From: Tenrec ecaudatus
Lineage: Eukaryota; Chordata; Mammalia; Afrosoricida; Tenrecidae
DNA length: 64,000 nt
Reading direction: 5' to 3'
Assembly (NCBI RefSeq): GCF_050624435.1
Contig: NC_134542.1
Coordinates: 15,557,997 to 15,621,996, forward strand
The notes below the pieces were generated by a model that did not search any database, was not told the DNA's origin, and worked only from the letters and a program-made list of their open reading frames with translations. This document shows positions 1-11,464 of the stretch, piece after piece. The number at the start of each line of letters is the position of its first letter. Position 1 is the first letter of the stretch. The position numbers and the translations under genes are program-made.

Positions 1-98
1 GATTCACAGCCTTGAAAACCCACAGGGGCCAGTTCTGCTCTGTCCTAACGGGTCATTAGGAGAGTGAATTGACTCAGTGGGAATGAGTTTGGTTTGGA
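1..98 (+). repeat. AfroSINE tail, cut by window edge
   Basis: Copies of this tRNA-derived afrotherian SINE run from a head like GAGCCCTGGTGGC through a box-B-like GGTCAGCAGTTCGAAACC, then CCCACAGGGGCAGTTCTACC, GGGTCGCTATGAGTC and a tail GCAGTGAGTTTGGTTTGG. Here only the second half is present. Confidence 0.85.
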
Positions 99-868
99 CT
101 CTTGTGAAGAGTAAACAAAATAATCCATAGAAGCAGGGAAAGTGGCCATGCCCTCTCGACAGGCGCGCCCCACCACGCTGTGCTTACAGTAGGTGATCAA
201 TCCGTGTTGTGTGTGCTCTGAAATGACGGCATTAACTAAGTCTAACTCTGGACTCGATTCTTAGCAACAGTGAAAGGAAAGCTCCAGAGCCTTGGGTCCA
301 GGTTGAAATGATCCTGGCGCTATGAGTTGATCTGTATGTGCTTCTGCTAACAACTCTTGACTTTTACACGGCACCGCTCCTTGGAGCAAGCTGCCACGAC
401 TGTTGTGAACACAGCTCCAAAATCTAGCTTAGTTTTCCTTTCCCACGACTTTATTAAAACAGAAAGCAGAGATATGTTTCCCTCTCTCCTCATCATCTAC
501 CTTCCTGTACTTTGCTTCTGAAAATTTTCCAGCTACTTACTAGTTCCCGTACATAGAGTTCTGTGAGTCTGTCTGCCTTCCTGAAGGAGGAGGAGAAGGA
601 GGAGGAGGAGAACTAAAATTGGAAAGAAGAGAAAGAACAAAGGTAGAAATGGCAAGGTTAGGAAATCATTTTGTGGCTAGTTTTTAAAGTGCTGTGGTGT
701 TTAAAAATGTTTCATAGCTCCAAGATATATATTTTTAATTGAAAAACTTTTCAGACTATTCACATAAGATGAGGTGGTGTCCACTTCTTCATCTTGCAGC
801 GTTTTAACCCATTATTCTTGGTCTCAGCCCATGATTCTTACTTTGAGCCATAGTAAGACCAATTAAGG
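99..868. other. No recognised gene or repeat
   Basis: The stretch holds a short GGA/GAG-rich run at 585-613 and otherwise nothing I can assign. No splice-bounded open frame stands out. Confidence 0.4.
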
Positions 869-879
869 AAAGAGCATCT

Positions 880-966
880 GCAGCAAATGTACAAATGTGC
901 TTGACACACTGGATGGATGGATGGATTATGATAAGAGTTGTATAAGCCCCCAATAAAATGATTTTT
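880..966 (+). mobile_element. 87-bp L1 3'-end insertion with TSD
   Basis: Only the last ~87 bp of the afrotherian L1 3' UTR is present (GTGCTTGACACA...GATAAGAGTTGTATAAGC...AATAAAATGATTTTT). An 11-bp direct duplication AAAGAGCATCT at 869-879 and 967-977 brackets it, as expected for target-primed reverse transcription with extreme 5' truncation. Confidence 0.85.
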
Positions 967-1134
967 AAAGAGCATCTAAGAAACCCAATAGCTTACAATA
1001 TGAAGAGATGGAATTGTGTCAGTAGAGCTCAAATAAAGAGCTGAAGCTAGATTTTTATTTTAGTTGTGGTTTTGCTGGACCTGAAGTCAGCCAGGTGAAG
1101 AGGCAGCATGAGTTCTCTTTCTGTGCCTGCCGTG

Positions 1135-1330
1135 TTGCAGTGGGTTTGAGTTAGACTGCTAACTACAAGGTCAGCAGTTCGAAACCACCAGCTGATCCTT
1201 GGGGAGACAAATGTGCCTTTCTACTCCCTTAAAGAGTTACAGTCTTGACAACCCACAGGGGCAGTTAGTTCTACCCTGTCCTGTGGGGTCGCTGTAAGTT
1301 AGAATTGACTCGGTGGCTATGAGTTGTTTT
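1135..1330 (+). repeat. AfroSINE, near full length
   Basis: Complete body from a diverged head (GTTAGACTGCTAACTACAAGG) to the GGCTATGAGTTG tail. It carries a small duplication in the CAGTTAGTTC segment. Confidence 0.85.
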
Positions 1331-1734
1331 TGCTACAAAGATCAAGCCAATTTCTAATGCCTATCCTATCTAATGAGACTGAAAAGATACCAGAGTTAAA
1401 GTTCATTTGTGTCCTAGTCTGTGTTTCCTCCAAAGGTGACCCTGAGACAAAGACTTGAGGACACATCCTGTTGGGAGGAGATGATCACAGCAAGTACCAG
1501 TAAGGGAATGAGGAAATAAGGGATAGAGAGAGGCCAGGAACTTGTATGTAAATGAGCCATCTTCCTCTATGGCCAACTGGGGCTCGATCCTGCTGGGGAA
1601 CCTCTGTGTAGAATTACCCCCACTGAGAGATGAGGAAACTGGGGCAATGTCCACAGACTCCCCATCCTCAGTGGTTGACATTCACCCCTGAGGGTATTAA
1701 ATCCCTCAAAAACAAAAAACAAACAAACAAGCAA
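1331..1734. other. No recognised gene or repeat
   Basis: Contains an A-rich run near 1712-1742 that belongs to the tail of the adjacent antisense SINE. Nothing else recognised. Confidence 0.35.
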
Positions 1735-1915
1735 ATAAAAAAACTCACTGCCATCAAGTCGATGCTGACTCATAGCAGCCCTACAGGGCAGGGCAAAATG
1801 GCTCTTGCTGATTTTCCAAGACTGTAACTCTGTACTGGAGTAGAAAACCAGGCCTTTTCCCCATGGAGTGGCTGGTGGTTTTGAACTGTGGACCACTGTG
1901 TCACCAGAGCTCCTC
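1735..1915 (-). repeat. AfroSINE, antisense
   Basis: Starts with the reverse tail (ACTCACTGCCATCAAGTCGA) after an A-rich tract and ends near the reverse head CACCAGAGCTCC. Near full length. Confidence 0.9.
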
Positions 1916-2149
1916 AGTAAATCCCTTGGCTTCCAGGATACGCTGAGCACACAAGCTACACAGCGAGATATATTCGAACTGGAGAACAATAAAAGCAGAG
2001 GCTTTGAGTGGGCAGCTGTCACTGTGCTGGGCACTGTCCTTCATAGTGGCCAGTGAACCCCGGGGGCGGGGTGGGGAGTGGACAGAGGAGAAACGGGTTG
2101 GGGTATCATCAGTGTTTGCCTTAATGGGAGGGAGAGAAGAAAGTGATCA

Positions 2150-2172
2150 GCAGATTATATATATATATATAT
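2150..2172. repeat. (TA)n microsatellite
   Basis: Pure TA dinucleotide run of about ten units. Confidence 0.8.
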
Positions 2173-2379
2173 TTCTTCATAGATGCATTTAGCTAATTCA
2201 TGATGATATTCTGGCATAAAAGTGTTTTCACTTTCTCCCTCCCTTCCTTTCTTTCTTCTATTTAAAAGAAACTGTTTTGAGCTTAATCCAAACTCTCAGA
2301 TTTCCCTGGGAAGGAAGTCCAGGCTCACCACCACCTGGTGGAAACTCCTGGGATTGCAGGCAAAGAGCTCTGTCAAATA

Positions 2380-2572
2380 GACAAACTCACAGCTGTCAAA
2401 TTAGTTGACTCTTGGCGACCTTTTGAGCTGAGTCAGCCTGTCCCTGTGGCTTTCCAACTCTGTAACTCTTTACCGGAGTGGCAAGCCTCATCTTTCTCCC
2501 ACAGAGCAGCTGGTGGTCTGGAGCTGCTGACCTCACTGTTGGCAGCCCAACAACACATGACCAACTAACCAC
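2380..2572 (-). repeat. AfroSINE, antisense
   Basis: Antisense copy from CACAGCTGTCAAATTAGTTG to a reverse head near CAACTAACCACC. It abuts a second antisense copy directly. Confidence 0.85.
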
Positions 2573-2765
2573 CACCAAAAATAGACAGTGCCGTGGAATC
2601 CATTCTGACCCACAGCAGACTTTTGGAGAGAGAGGAACTGGCCCTTTGGGATGCCGAGGCTGCAAACCTTCAGAGGTGCGTAAAGTTCCGTCTTTCTTCC
2701 TCAGAGTCACTGGTGGAACTGAACTGCTGACCTCGCTCAAGGACTCACCCACAACCCCCGAGGGC
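2573..2765 (-). repeat. AfroSINE, antisense, in tandem with the preceding copy
   Basis: Starts AAAAATAGACAGTGCCGTGGAATCC and ends near CGAGGGCCCC. Its A-rich tail touches the head of the previous copy, so one SINE probably inserted into the end of the other. Confidence 0.8.
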
Positions 2766-3585
2766 CCCTTGTTAAATCACAGCCTAGGCATAATTAATTT
2801 AAATCGGACATCCGTAAAGGAAAATGGCAATGAGGCACGAGGTGAAAATAAAAGAACTTGTCAGGGGATGATACTGCTGGGCTTCGTTTCAGGGCATTCC
2901 TCTGGCAAGTATAGCAGTTTCCTTCTCTGTCCGTGAGACCGTGCAGCGAGGTGACATAACCGAGCGACATGACTGGGGTACTTCCCAAGAGAGAGACGAT
3001 TTGGATGAAGACGAAGAGATAGTACTGAAATGAAATTATTATCGATCCAGATCAAATGCTGTAACAACACATATTGAACTATTCCCAGTGTTAATGGCCA
3101 AGCTGGGGGGAAAGAGGGTATTTCCCCCCAGGACCCCCATCTAAGAACATATTTCTTCACTGAGAAAATCGAACAGGTTATTCTCTTAGTGTGGGACTTC
3201 TCAGAACATTTCTTTCTTTCTTTTCTAAAAATCTGAGAACCCTCTGTATGCCAATTCCACATGCTTCCTATGGACAATTCAGTGGGACCAGTCATCACAA
3301 GCAGTCATCAGCAAGAGCTACTGCCAGGGGTTCAGCCCCATAAATAGAAGCTCACTGCTTCCCAGCTGGGCATTCCCCCTTCTCGGGACCTGCACACTGT
3401 GCACTACAGATGTGTGCTTGCATTTCCCGGGGAGATTTGGTTCACAGCTTTCCAAAGCATAGCATCTATCAGGAGCACGCGAAACCAGTGTGGTTTGTTT
3501 TGTTTTGATGTACAGAAATGCTTGAGAAATGCATGAATACACAAATATTTTCTTTATGTGAAGATGCAAGAAGGTTAAAGTTCAA

Positions 3586-3855
3586 TGGAAAAGTGGGTGA
3601 GGGGCGATGGAGGACGATGTGAGACATGAAAATGAAAATCTATAACTTATCAAGGGTTCGTCAGGGATGGTGGGTGGGTGAGAGGGGGGAAGAAATGGGG
3701 AGCTGATATCGGGCTCAAGTGGGAAGAATATGTTTTGAAAATGATGCTGGCAGCATCTGTGCACATGGGCTGAGACACTGGATGAATGTACAGATTGTGG
3801 TAAAGGATGGAAGAGTCCCCAATAGAAGTATTTAATAAAAAGGAAGAAACGGAAA
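3586..3855 (+). mobile_element. 5'-truncated L1 3'-UTR insertion with 15-bp TSD
   Basis: The 3' end of the same L1 family as 880-966 (GTGGGTGAGGGG...TATAACTTATCAAGGGTTCG...GAGCTGATAT...AATAAAAAGG). The perfect duplication AAGGTTAAAGTTCAA at 3571-3585 and 3856-3870 defines the insertion. Confidence 0.9.
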
Positions 3856-4184
3856 AAGGTTAAAGTTCAAACTTGCCTATGCCCTTGTTTCGGCTTTCTT
3901 TGTGAAGGGGATGCGGCATTTAAATGAATAAAGAACACTTGTTTAGATGTAAATGTGTTGCTGCTCACTATTGACATTTTATAGCAAATACGCAGGTAGA
4001 GGTAAACCTTTGCTAGCTGGCCAACTGTTCAGGTACGAAATCTTCTCTGGAGTTCAGGTGGTACCACCCACTGCACCAAAGCCCCCAGAAGATGAGACCC
4101 CCGTCTTTAGACAACATCTAACCACCCCATCTAAGGTTTGGAAAGAGAAGAACAATGAAGATCTGTCTCTTCACATACGCGTCA

Positions 4185-4315
4185 CCACATCCTCTCTCCG
4201 TTATTGGATCGACGCTGTGGCTGCAACAATGAATGGGCCCAATCACAATAATTGTGAGGATGGCCCAGGACCGGGCAGTGTTTTAGTCTGTCTTATAGAA
4301 TGATCATCAACTCCT
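4185..4315 (+). mobile_element. RTE (BovB-like) LINE 3' end
   Basis: Matches the 3' terminal segment seen repeatedly in this window: GGATCGACGCTGTGGCTGCAACAATG, then GAGGATGGCCCAGGACCGGGCAGTGTTT and a CTCCTAACAAG tail. Confidence 0.65.
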
Positions 4316-4530
4316 AACAAGTCCCCTATTTAAACTCAGAGGTTCTTTAGGGGGAAACTTTGGAGGATTGGGTTAGATTGAGCCCTCTCTTAAGTATGTG
4401 AAAATAGACCGAAGTGCATTTGTCTTCCCTCCCTACTCTCTACTAATAAAATAACTACTTTAAAATATTGAAAACAAGGATGATAAGGACAGATCTTCAA
4501 AATATTTAATAAGTCACTGAACCCCAATAG

Positions 4531-4736
4531 GAGTTCTGATGATATAGTGAGTACATGTTGGGCCACTAACCACAAGGTCAGCAGTTCAAAACCGTTAGGT
4601 GCTCTGTGAGAGAAAGACAGGGTTTTCTTCTGCCATAAAGACTTACAGTCCCAGAAACCCACAGGGTCAGTTCTACTTTTCTGACAGTCTCACTATGATT
4701 TGGCATCGACTCGACTGTAGTGAGTTTGGTTCGAGC
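4531..4736 (+). repeat. AfroSINE
   Basis: Sense copy with intact ACCACAAGGTCAGCAGTTC and GGCATCGACTCGACTGTAG segments. Confidence 0.85.
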
Positions 4737-4801
4737 TTTTGAAATACAACATACTAACCTAATTCTAACATATCAAATGTCACTCCCTTTACTGTTTTGG
4801 T

Positions 4802-5015
4802 AGGAGCCCTGGTGGCATAATGGTTATTTGTTGGGCTGCTAACCACAAAGTAAGCAGGTTGAAGCCACCAGCTGTTTGTCCTGTGGGAGAAAGAAGGGGC
4901 TTCCTAGTCCCATAAAGAGTTACAGCCACCGAAACCCACAGGGACAGTTCTACCCTGCCCTATGTATTGTTGTGAGTCAGAATCAACTTAATGGCAGTGA
5001 ATTTGAGTTTTTGTT
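4802..5015 (+). repeat. AfroSINE, full length
   Basis: Begins GGAGCCCTGGTGGCATAATG, has the GGGCTGCTAACCACAAAG segment, and ends GTGAATTTGAGTTTTTG. Confidence 0.9.
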
Positions 5016-5045
5016 TTTGCTTACTTTAGAGTAATTGTTACTGTA

Positions 5046-5258
5046 GGAGCCCTGGTGGTGTAGTGGTTATGGGTTGAATTGCAAGGTCAGCAGTTCAAAA
5101 CCACCAGCCACTCCTCAGGATAAAGACAGGGCTTTCTCCTCCTGTAAACAGTAATAGTCTTAGAAACTCACACATGTAGTTCTACTCTGTCCTGTAGGGT
5201 CGCTGTGAGTCAATATCAACTCTATGGCAGTGACGCTGGTTTGGTCTTGCAATTACTA
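5046..5258 (+). repeat. AfroSINE, full length
   Basis: Begins GGAGCCCTGGTGGTGTAGTG and ends GGCAGTGACGCTGGTTTGG. Third sense copy within 750 bp. Confidence 0.9.
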
Positions 5259-5259
5259 A

Positions 5260-6070
5260 CTTTTTAGAAAGATTCCCTCATTCTCTAGGGAAGAAAGTTC
5301 TAATAGTCTCTTCTGCCAAATCTGAGATTTGGTCAAGTTTCTAGAAGTGTGGGTGGCAAGTACTTTTGAACATGCTGCTTGATTCAGTACTCCGCCCTCT
5401 CATGCCTACAATAGGCATTTTTTTTAAAAAATGCCAAATGGTTCTTAATCATGCTCTCCATTGCCAATCCAAGGGAAGGAGACTTGGTTGGATTTCTGTG
5501 CCCCCGTGACAGAGCAATGATGTATGTTGCTGGTGGCATGCATAGCCCTGGGTGGGACTGATTGATCACATTGTCTGGAGAAAGGGAAAATCCTGTTTCA
5601 GTCTGGCCTAATTATCCTGCCAGTCCAGGAGCTGTGATAGGTGGTTTAATCCAATGACCTGGTGACATGCTTGAGGAATTCAAGGGTGGCTCAATTCCCA
5701 GAGTAAGGAAAGAGTACTCAATGGAATTGAAAGAGCCCAGTTTGAATATACGGAGTGACCTACATCTGATACCACTAAGCTGTTTTTAAGGGCCCAGAAG
5801 AAATGTACCAGAGTTGAAGATGAAATTAAAACTTGAGCAATCTTTGGTCTCACACATTCAGATAATCATTAGTTATCTCTGAAGATTAGTTATCATAAGC
5901 CATTGTTCTAAACAAACAAAAAGACCCTCCCACCTGTCCTCAAATATATGATCCCAAATTAGTGTGATCACAGAGTTAAGCCTGGTAAGGTGTTTGAACT
6001 GGGGTGCTGAAAGTACCATGGACCGCTGGGAGAAGAGACGATCTGTCTTGGAATAAGCATAACTAGAATG
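5260..6070. other. No recognised gene or repeat
   Basis: Moderately AT-rich sequence without an exon-like frame or a repeat that I can name. Confidence 0.35.
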
Positions 6071-6074
6071 CTCC

Positions 6075-6350
6075 CAGAACAAGGATGGCGAGGCTTTGTC
6101 TTACGTACTTCGGATGTTTTCAAGAGAGTCCATGGAGAAGGACACCATACTTGGTAAAGTTGAAGGACAGCAGGTAAGAGGAAGGCCCTGCACGACATGA
6201 ATTGACACAGTGGCTACCACCATGGATTCAAACATGAGGCCACTTGTGAGGAAGTCACAGGACCAGGCAGTATTTCATTCTATTGTGCACAGGGTCACTG
6301 TGGGTCGGAACCAACTCCCTGGCTCCTAACCACAGCAACAACAAGCCACT
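6075..6350 (+). mobile_element. RTE LINE 3' end
   Basis: Encodes the C-terminal RTE remnant (ARLCLTYFG-like, then GRPCTT) and ends with GTGGGTCGGAACCAACTCCC and a CAACAACAAG tail. Confidence 0.75.
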
Positions 6351-6490
6351 TAAGTGGATTGGTACTGTGGCTGCAACAATGGACTCAAACATAGCAATGA
6401 CAGGGCGGGGGCACAGGACTGCACAAGGTTGCTGTTTTACATAGGGATGCTGTGAGTCAAAACCAACTCCATGGTGCCTAACAACAAGCC
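6351..6490 (+). mobile_element. Second RTE 3' end in tandem
   Basis: Repeats the terminal 130 bp of the element before it (GGATTGGTACTGTGGCTGCA ... CTCCATGGTGCCTAACAACAAG). Two RTE tails lie head to tail. Confidence 0.65.
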
Positions 6491-6692
6491 TGCTAGGAAG
6501 TGATTAAGCCATGGCTGCTGATCAAAAAGTCAGTGGTTCGAATCCACAAGCTGGTCTATGTAAGAAAGATGTCGTAATCTGCTCTGGTGGAGTACAGCGT
6601 CAGAAACCTCTGTGGGGATTCTACCCTGTCCTCTTGGGTCGCTATGAGTTCGAATCAACTCAAAGTCAATGGAGACTTTTTCTCCGGATGTC
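6486..6692 (+). repeat. AfroSINE, ATGTCGTAATCTGCT-type body
   Basis: Sense copy with AAAAAGTCAGTGGTTCGAATC and GGGTCGCTATGAGTTCGAATC. Its middle (AAAGATGTCGTAATCTGCTC) differs from the common copies, indicating another subfamily. Confidence 0.8.
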
Positions 6693-6884
6693 CCGAATAA
6701 TGAATGCACCTGGCTGCTAACTGAAATACTGAGAGACGTTTTGGGTTGTAACCATTGGAAGAGAGGGTTGGGGGAAATAAAGATCAGGGGCAGGACATGA
6801 CATCCTACTATGCTCAGAATAGGCCTCACCCAAAGTGCAGGCAAGAAACAATCCCTCCCAAAATGCCGATAGTCCTGAGAGTGG

Positions 6885-7235
6885 GAAATGCTGGCCTACA
6901 AGCTTAAAATCATAGATCCGACAGCAACTAGGAAGCATTTGATTCTACCTTGCTTTCTTGGAGGAATTATGGCCAAATGCTCCTTAGGAATGAGGGTAGT
7001 GAGTTGTCATCTTCTGCACTTTGGAGATGCTCTCAGGGGGAACCAGTCCCTGGAGAAAGGCATCACACGAGGTAAGGCAGACAGTCAACCAAAAATAGAG
7101 TTTGATCCTCAACCAGATGAGTGGACACAGCTAGACTCAAAGGTAGTAACAATGGTGAGGGCGGTGGACGGCCGGGTGACATTGTGTTCTGTTCTAAATG
7201 GGTGACTGTGAGTCCGACGGACTTGAGGGCACCTA
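6885..7235 (+). mobile_element. RTE LINE 3' region
   Basis: Diverged copy: GTCCCTGGAGAAAGGCATC, then AACAATGGTGAGGGCGGTGG and GTGACTGTGAGTCCGACGG followed by CACCTAGCA. This matches the end of other RTE fragments here. Confidence 0.6.
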
Positions 7236-7876
7236 GCATCTCTGCCCACTTTCCCAGAAGCCAAGGCTGAGGATTGCTTTCCTTTCTCTTCCAGCAAGGT
7301 CCAGCCCCGAGGGGTCTCTCGACCAAGCTCGGGGAGTCTATTCTCCCCTCGCTGTAACTCGCTAAGTGCAGCAAAACAAACGGGCCACCTTAACGGGATC
7401 GTGGCCCATAAGCCAATGTAAGGTCACCATTGTTCTTGAGTCTTGCCCTTGAAGTCCTCTTCTCCAAGTCCAAGTTATCAAAATAGTCCTTTCCGATACC
7501 TAGTGTACGGTTTTCTCAAGCTGGAGACTGGAAAATAAATCAAACCTTTTGCTGGTGGTTTCAGTGGCCTTTCATAAACTTGAGAGTCATATGGACATGC
7601 AGCCTCCAGCCCTTCACATTGTCGGCGGTGTCATACAACTGTTCTGGGCTCCTGGCTTTATTATTTTAAAACGTAGGGGTTTCTAATAATCAAGATGTAT
7701 TGCAAGAAGCAAAACAGGAGCTCTTACAAATACACACGAGATGAAGCTAGTTTCTGTTTCCCCAAACAATAAACAATGTGGTGTTTTGTGTGGCTGGCCT
7801 AGTTTTTCTCACAGCTCTTTGTCAATTTTTTGACTAAGTGGAGGTTGTGTGGAAGGGGATGTGAGAAGGAAAGAGG

Positions 7877-7912
<36 letters not shown>

Positions 7913-8178
7913 TGGGCTGCAAGTTAATAGATGTTAGAACTGAGGAAAGAACATGGACCTGTTATCTTCATGGTCGACAAGACTGAAATAGGCCAGATAA
8001 CTCACAGAGGATCAAGCAATTATTTCCTAATTTGAATTCAAGGGAAGAGTCCAGAAATTCAGCTTGATCTAGAACGGGTCAGAAGAACTAAATGCCCACC
8101 CGAATGCTTGTCCCGGTCCAATCATTGACCATCCTGTTGTCCATCCTTATTCGGTGCTGGGTCTCACTGAATGAATGG
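7236..8178. other. No recognised gene; one (GT)n microsatellite
   Basis: Holds a (GT)16 run at 7879-7910 and otherwise unassigned sequence. Confidence 0.4.
7879..7910. repeat. (GT)n microsatellite
   Basis: Sixteen uninterrupted GT units. Confidence 0.95.
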
Positions 8179-8400
8179 AGGAGCCCTGATGGCAAAGTGG
8201 TCACACACTGGGCTACAATCCAGGAGGTCAGCATTTCGAAACTACCAGCCACTCTACAGGAGAGAGACGAGGCTTTCTACTCCTGTAAAGAGTGACAGTC
8301 TTGGAAATCCACAGGGACTGTTCTACCCAGTCCCATAGAGTGTCCCTAAGTTGGGATGGACTCGGTGACAGTGAGTTTGTTGGTGTGTGTTGGTTGGTTG
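8179..8400 (+). repeat. AfroSINE
   Basis: Begins GGAGCCCTGATGGCAAAGTG and ends with a (TTGG)n tail near GGTTGGTTGG. Confidence 0.85.
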
Positions 8401-9264
8401 GTTTGTTAGAGTGACTGAGTGAACGAGTGGCCTGAATGATAAGATTCTTTTTTCCCTCATTGCTGGTGCGGACGGGAATCAGCCTAATTTTCTGTGTCTG
8501 CGTTAAACAACCTTGAAATGGCGCCTACAGTCCCAATGTGAACTATTAAGCAGAACGATCTCGTTTACTTGCTCCTGAAAAATAAGAGGCAACTAACATT
8601 GCTTATTTACTAAGAGCTTTCTCTTCAGGACCCTCCCTGACTGGGCCCGCCCAGGTAAAGCTATTATGTCATCAACTCCCTCCAGTACCAACTAGTAGCC
8701 CAGAGTCCAAGACCCACCTTAAATTCACCAAGATCAGGCTCCAGAAAACCCAAATCAAAACCGAAACCAAACCGACTGAGCCCTTTGGAAGTCCATAGAC
8801 TTCCTTCTTCTGAACTTATCCTAACACTGTTTAAAGACACTTTCCCTTTTTGTAATAAGTTGAATAAACTTGACCTTGCTTCATCAACAGCTTTCTCTTT
8901 GGGAGAGCCAACAGTCAACATGGGATTTGTAAATAAAATAGAGAAGATTAAATAAATCTTTCTCCCAGAGTAGAAATATGTGCGTGTGCGTTTCCTCTTT
9001 TCTTCCCCCAACCCAGTGCCTTAGGATTCTCATCGGCATGAATCCTAAATACAGAGTTGAGGAGGAGAGCACAGATCGTTGAACTCAGATGCCTTGGGGA
9101 AGGGGGGAGGTTAAGGCAAGAAACATCTTTAAGTGAAAGCAATCAAGTGTTCTACATTAGGAAGTAGCAGGAATTAGGGAAAACTTTCTAACCATGGACT
9201 CATAACTCCTCTCCTGGTTGCCAAGCAGCAGGGTGGACACAGGACTGCCAGATTCTTCAAGTTG

Positions 9265-9492
9265 GTGTTGGTAGGCGCCATCAAGTTGGTTCTGACCCAC
9301 AGCAACCCCACAGAGAACAGAATGAAATGCTGCCTGGGTCCACGCCGTCCTCCCAACCTTTGCTATGTTCCAGTCTCTTGTCGTAGCCACTGGGTCAACC
9401 CATCTCATTAAGTGTCTTCTTCTTTTTCACTGACTCTTGCTTAGCGCATGCTGCATCCATGAGCATTGATTGTGGATCCAAGTAAAATGTGA
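9265..9492 (-). mobile_element. RTE LINE, antisense, first part
   Basis: Antisense 3' RTE sequence (GCCATCAAGTTGGTTCTGAC...GTAGCCACTGGGTCAACCC...GAGCATTGATTGTGGATCC). A SINE interrupts it; the rest resumes at about 9685. Confidence 0.7.
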
Positions 9493-9494
9493 TC

Positions 9495-9672
9495 CTTGAT
9501 ACACGTTGGGCTGCAGGGTCAGCAGTTTGAAACCACCAGGCGCGACATGAGAGAAAAATGAGGCTTTCTACCCATAAAGACTTACAGCCTCTGTAAGCCC
9601 CAGGGGCAGTTCTACACTGTCCTATAGGGTTGCTATGAGTCAGGAATGACTTGGCAGTGAATTTGTTTTCTT
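9495..9672 (+). repeat. AfroSINE nested in RTE
   Basis: Sense copy lying between two halves of an antisense RTE fragment, so it inserted later than the RTE. Confidence 0.85.
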
Positions 9673-9684
9673 ATTTTTGGTTAC

Positions 9685-9800
9685 ATTGAGGTGCAATCCA
9701 TACTAAAAATTCTAGTCTTTGATCATCCATAAATGTTTCAAGTCCTCTTCACGTGGAGCAAGCAAGGGTGTGTCATATGTCTCTCAGAGGTTGTAGGCTG
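9685..9800 (-). mobile_element. RTE LINE, antisense, second part
   Basis: Continues the fragment ending at 9492 (GAGGTGCAATCCATACTAAAA...CATAAATGTTTCAAGTCCTC). Confidence 0.6.
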
Positions 9801-10304
9801 TTACAGAGTCTTACTTTCAATCCTGATGCTGCATTATTCCTCTTAATATAAGGTCTCTCAATTGTCACAGAGACTTCACAAGTAGAATTTATCATCCTCC
9901 AGCTGCAAATAAACAAGATGAGGCTGTAAGTAATTTCCTTTATGTTTCCATATCTAGAAAATGCTAGGATAGGGAGGAAAACAGAGGCCTACCTGATACC
10001 CAAGTTCAGGCACTTTTTAGCATGCCCCATGGTATAAACTATCAAGAGAGGAAGACTCAGACAGGGCAGGAGAAAGGCAAGAGGCATATTTGGTAGGAAG
10101 CTGAGAGGGTGCCACCGACCACTGCTTTCAGATTCTGAATAGGAAAGAGGTCTTGACTTACTTCCTGCGGGCTGTCCTTCTTAACCGCTATGAAGACTCC
10201 GCCAGCAACACAGAGTCCCCAGTTGTGTCTGCCTTGAAGCCATTGGCTGAATCACACAAAAGTTGTTTTTTCCCCAGAAATCTTCTGAAGGTTAGAAAGG
10301 ATAC

Positions 10305-10447
10305 AGTCTGGAGGAGCTGATGCCAAGGGCTCAGGTAGAAAGAAAATGTTTTGGAAATGATGATGGCAATATATGTAAAATGTACTTGATACAATTGATG
10401 TATGGCATGTGATAAGAGCTAACCCTAAATGATTTATTAATAAAACA
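10305..10447 (+). mobile_element. L1 3' end fragment
   Basis: GGAGCTGATGCCAAGGGCTC, then AAATGTTTTGGAAATGATGATGG and a tail ATTAATAAAACAC. No clear target duplication seen. Confidence 0.75.
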
Positions 10448-10629
10448 CAAATAAGCCAAAAACCATACAGTATGAAGTACAAAGCATAGTGACCGGGGAT
10501 GCAGCAGTAGGATAGGAACGCCAGTTGGATGCTCTGAAGCCATTTCTCCAGACAGATGGACAGGAGGGAGGCCTTTCCTCTCTCCTGCCAAGAAGCCTAC
10601 TGGAAGCGGCTCATGGCATCAACACAGGA

Positions 10630-10985
10630 CTGCAGTAGGCACTCTTAGTTTCCGAGGATTCGGTAACGAAATACCACCACATGGCTGGCTTTGAAGAGCA
10701 GCCGTTGAGTGTGTCCCATTCCTCAAGGCTACAAATCTAAATTAGGGTGTCAGCTGTGTTGGCTGCTCTGGAGGATGCCAGGAAAGGGATGGTCTCATGC
10801 CTCTCACCTGGCTTCTAGAGACTCCCAGCAATGTGTGGCCTGGGTTCCTTGGCCCTTTTTGCTCCATTTGTCTCCACTTTAATAAAACCCCACTCGGAAA
10901 GGATTAGGATCCACCCTACAACAACGTGGCCTCCTATAAACCTGACTGATAACCTCTTCAGAGACCCTAATTGCAGCCAAGGGTG
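10630..10985 (-). mobile_element. MaLR-type LTR fragment, antisense
   Basis: Antisense match by eye to mammalian MaLR LTRs: CGGTAACGAAATACCACCAC, TAGGGTGTCAGC, TCATGCCTCTCACCTGGCTTC, and near the end GGGTGGATCCTAATCC on the minus strand. Assignment to MLT or MST subfamily is not possible by eye. Confidence 0.6.
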
Positions 10986-11464
10986 GGAGGCGGATGTGAG
11001 GAGGGCCTAAAGCCTTGACTCCTTGGTAACCTGACCTATGTTCCTCCCATGCGGACAACTCACAGTCTAAGGGCAGCTGCCAGTTCCAGAATGTTCTGGT
11101 TATCTCAAGTTTCACCAAGACCTGACTCATCTCCCAACCCTCTGCTGCTGACCTTTGGAGGAGCGATAGCAACAAATGGTCTGACTGACCAATGATGGGC
11201 TGATGACAGGCAGGCTGCCACGGCCCCATGTGATGAGAATGGAGCAGAGGGAACATCTTGCTATTGGGTCTTAAAATACATAAATAAAAGGGACAGGCTC
11301 TAGGTTGCTCTTGGGGGTAGGGTAGGTGAGTTAGGCAAAGAGAAGTGGGCACTGTTTTCCACTCGAGAATCTCTGCTTTGGGCCTTCCGGAGGGAGGAAT
11401 GAGCATGTATTGCTGGCCGTGGTCTGGAAGAGGCGATTCCATTAGTAAATGAATAAATGAAAGG
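10986..11464. other. No recognised gene or repeat
   Basis: A long minus-strand open frame (10879-11508) crosses this stretch, but it runs from L1 tail through LTR sequence and has no family signature. Confidence 0.4.

Noticed and set aside
1135..1180. tRNA-like heads with box-B motifs in many places
   Set aside because: They belong to AfroSINEs; no cloverleaf or anticodon arm of a functional tRNA gene can be drawn.
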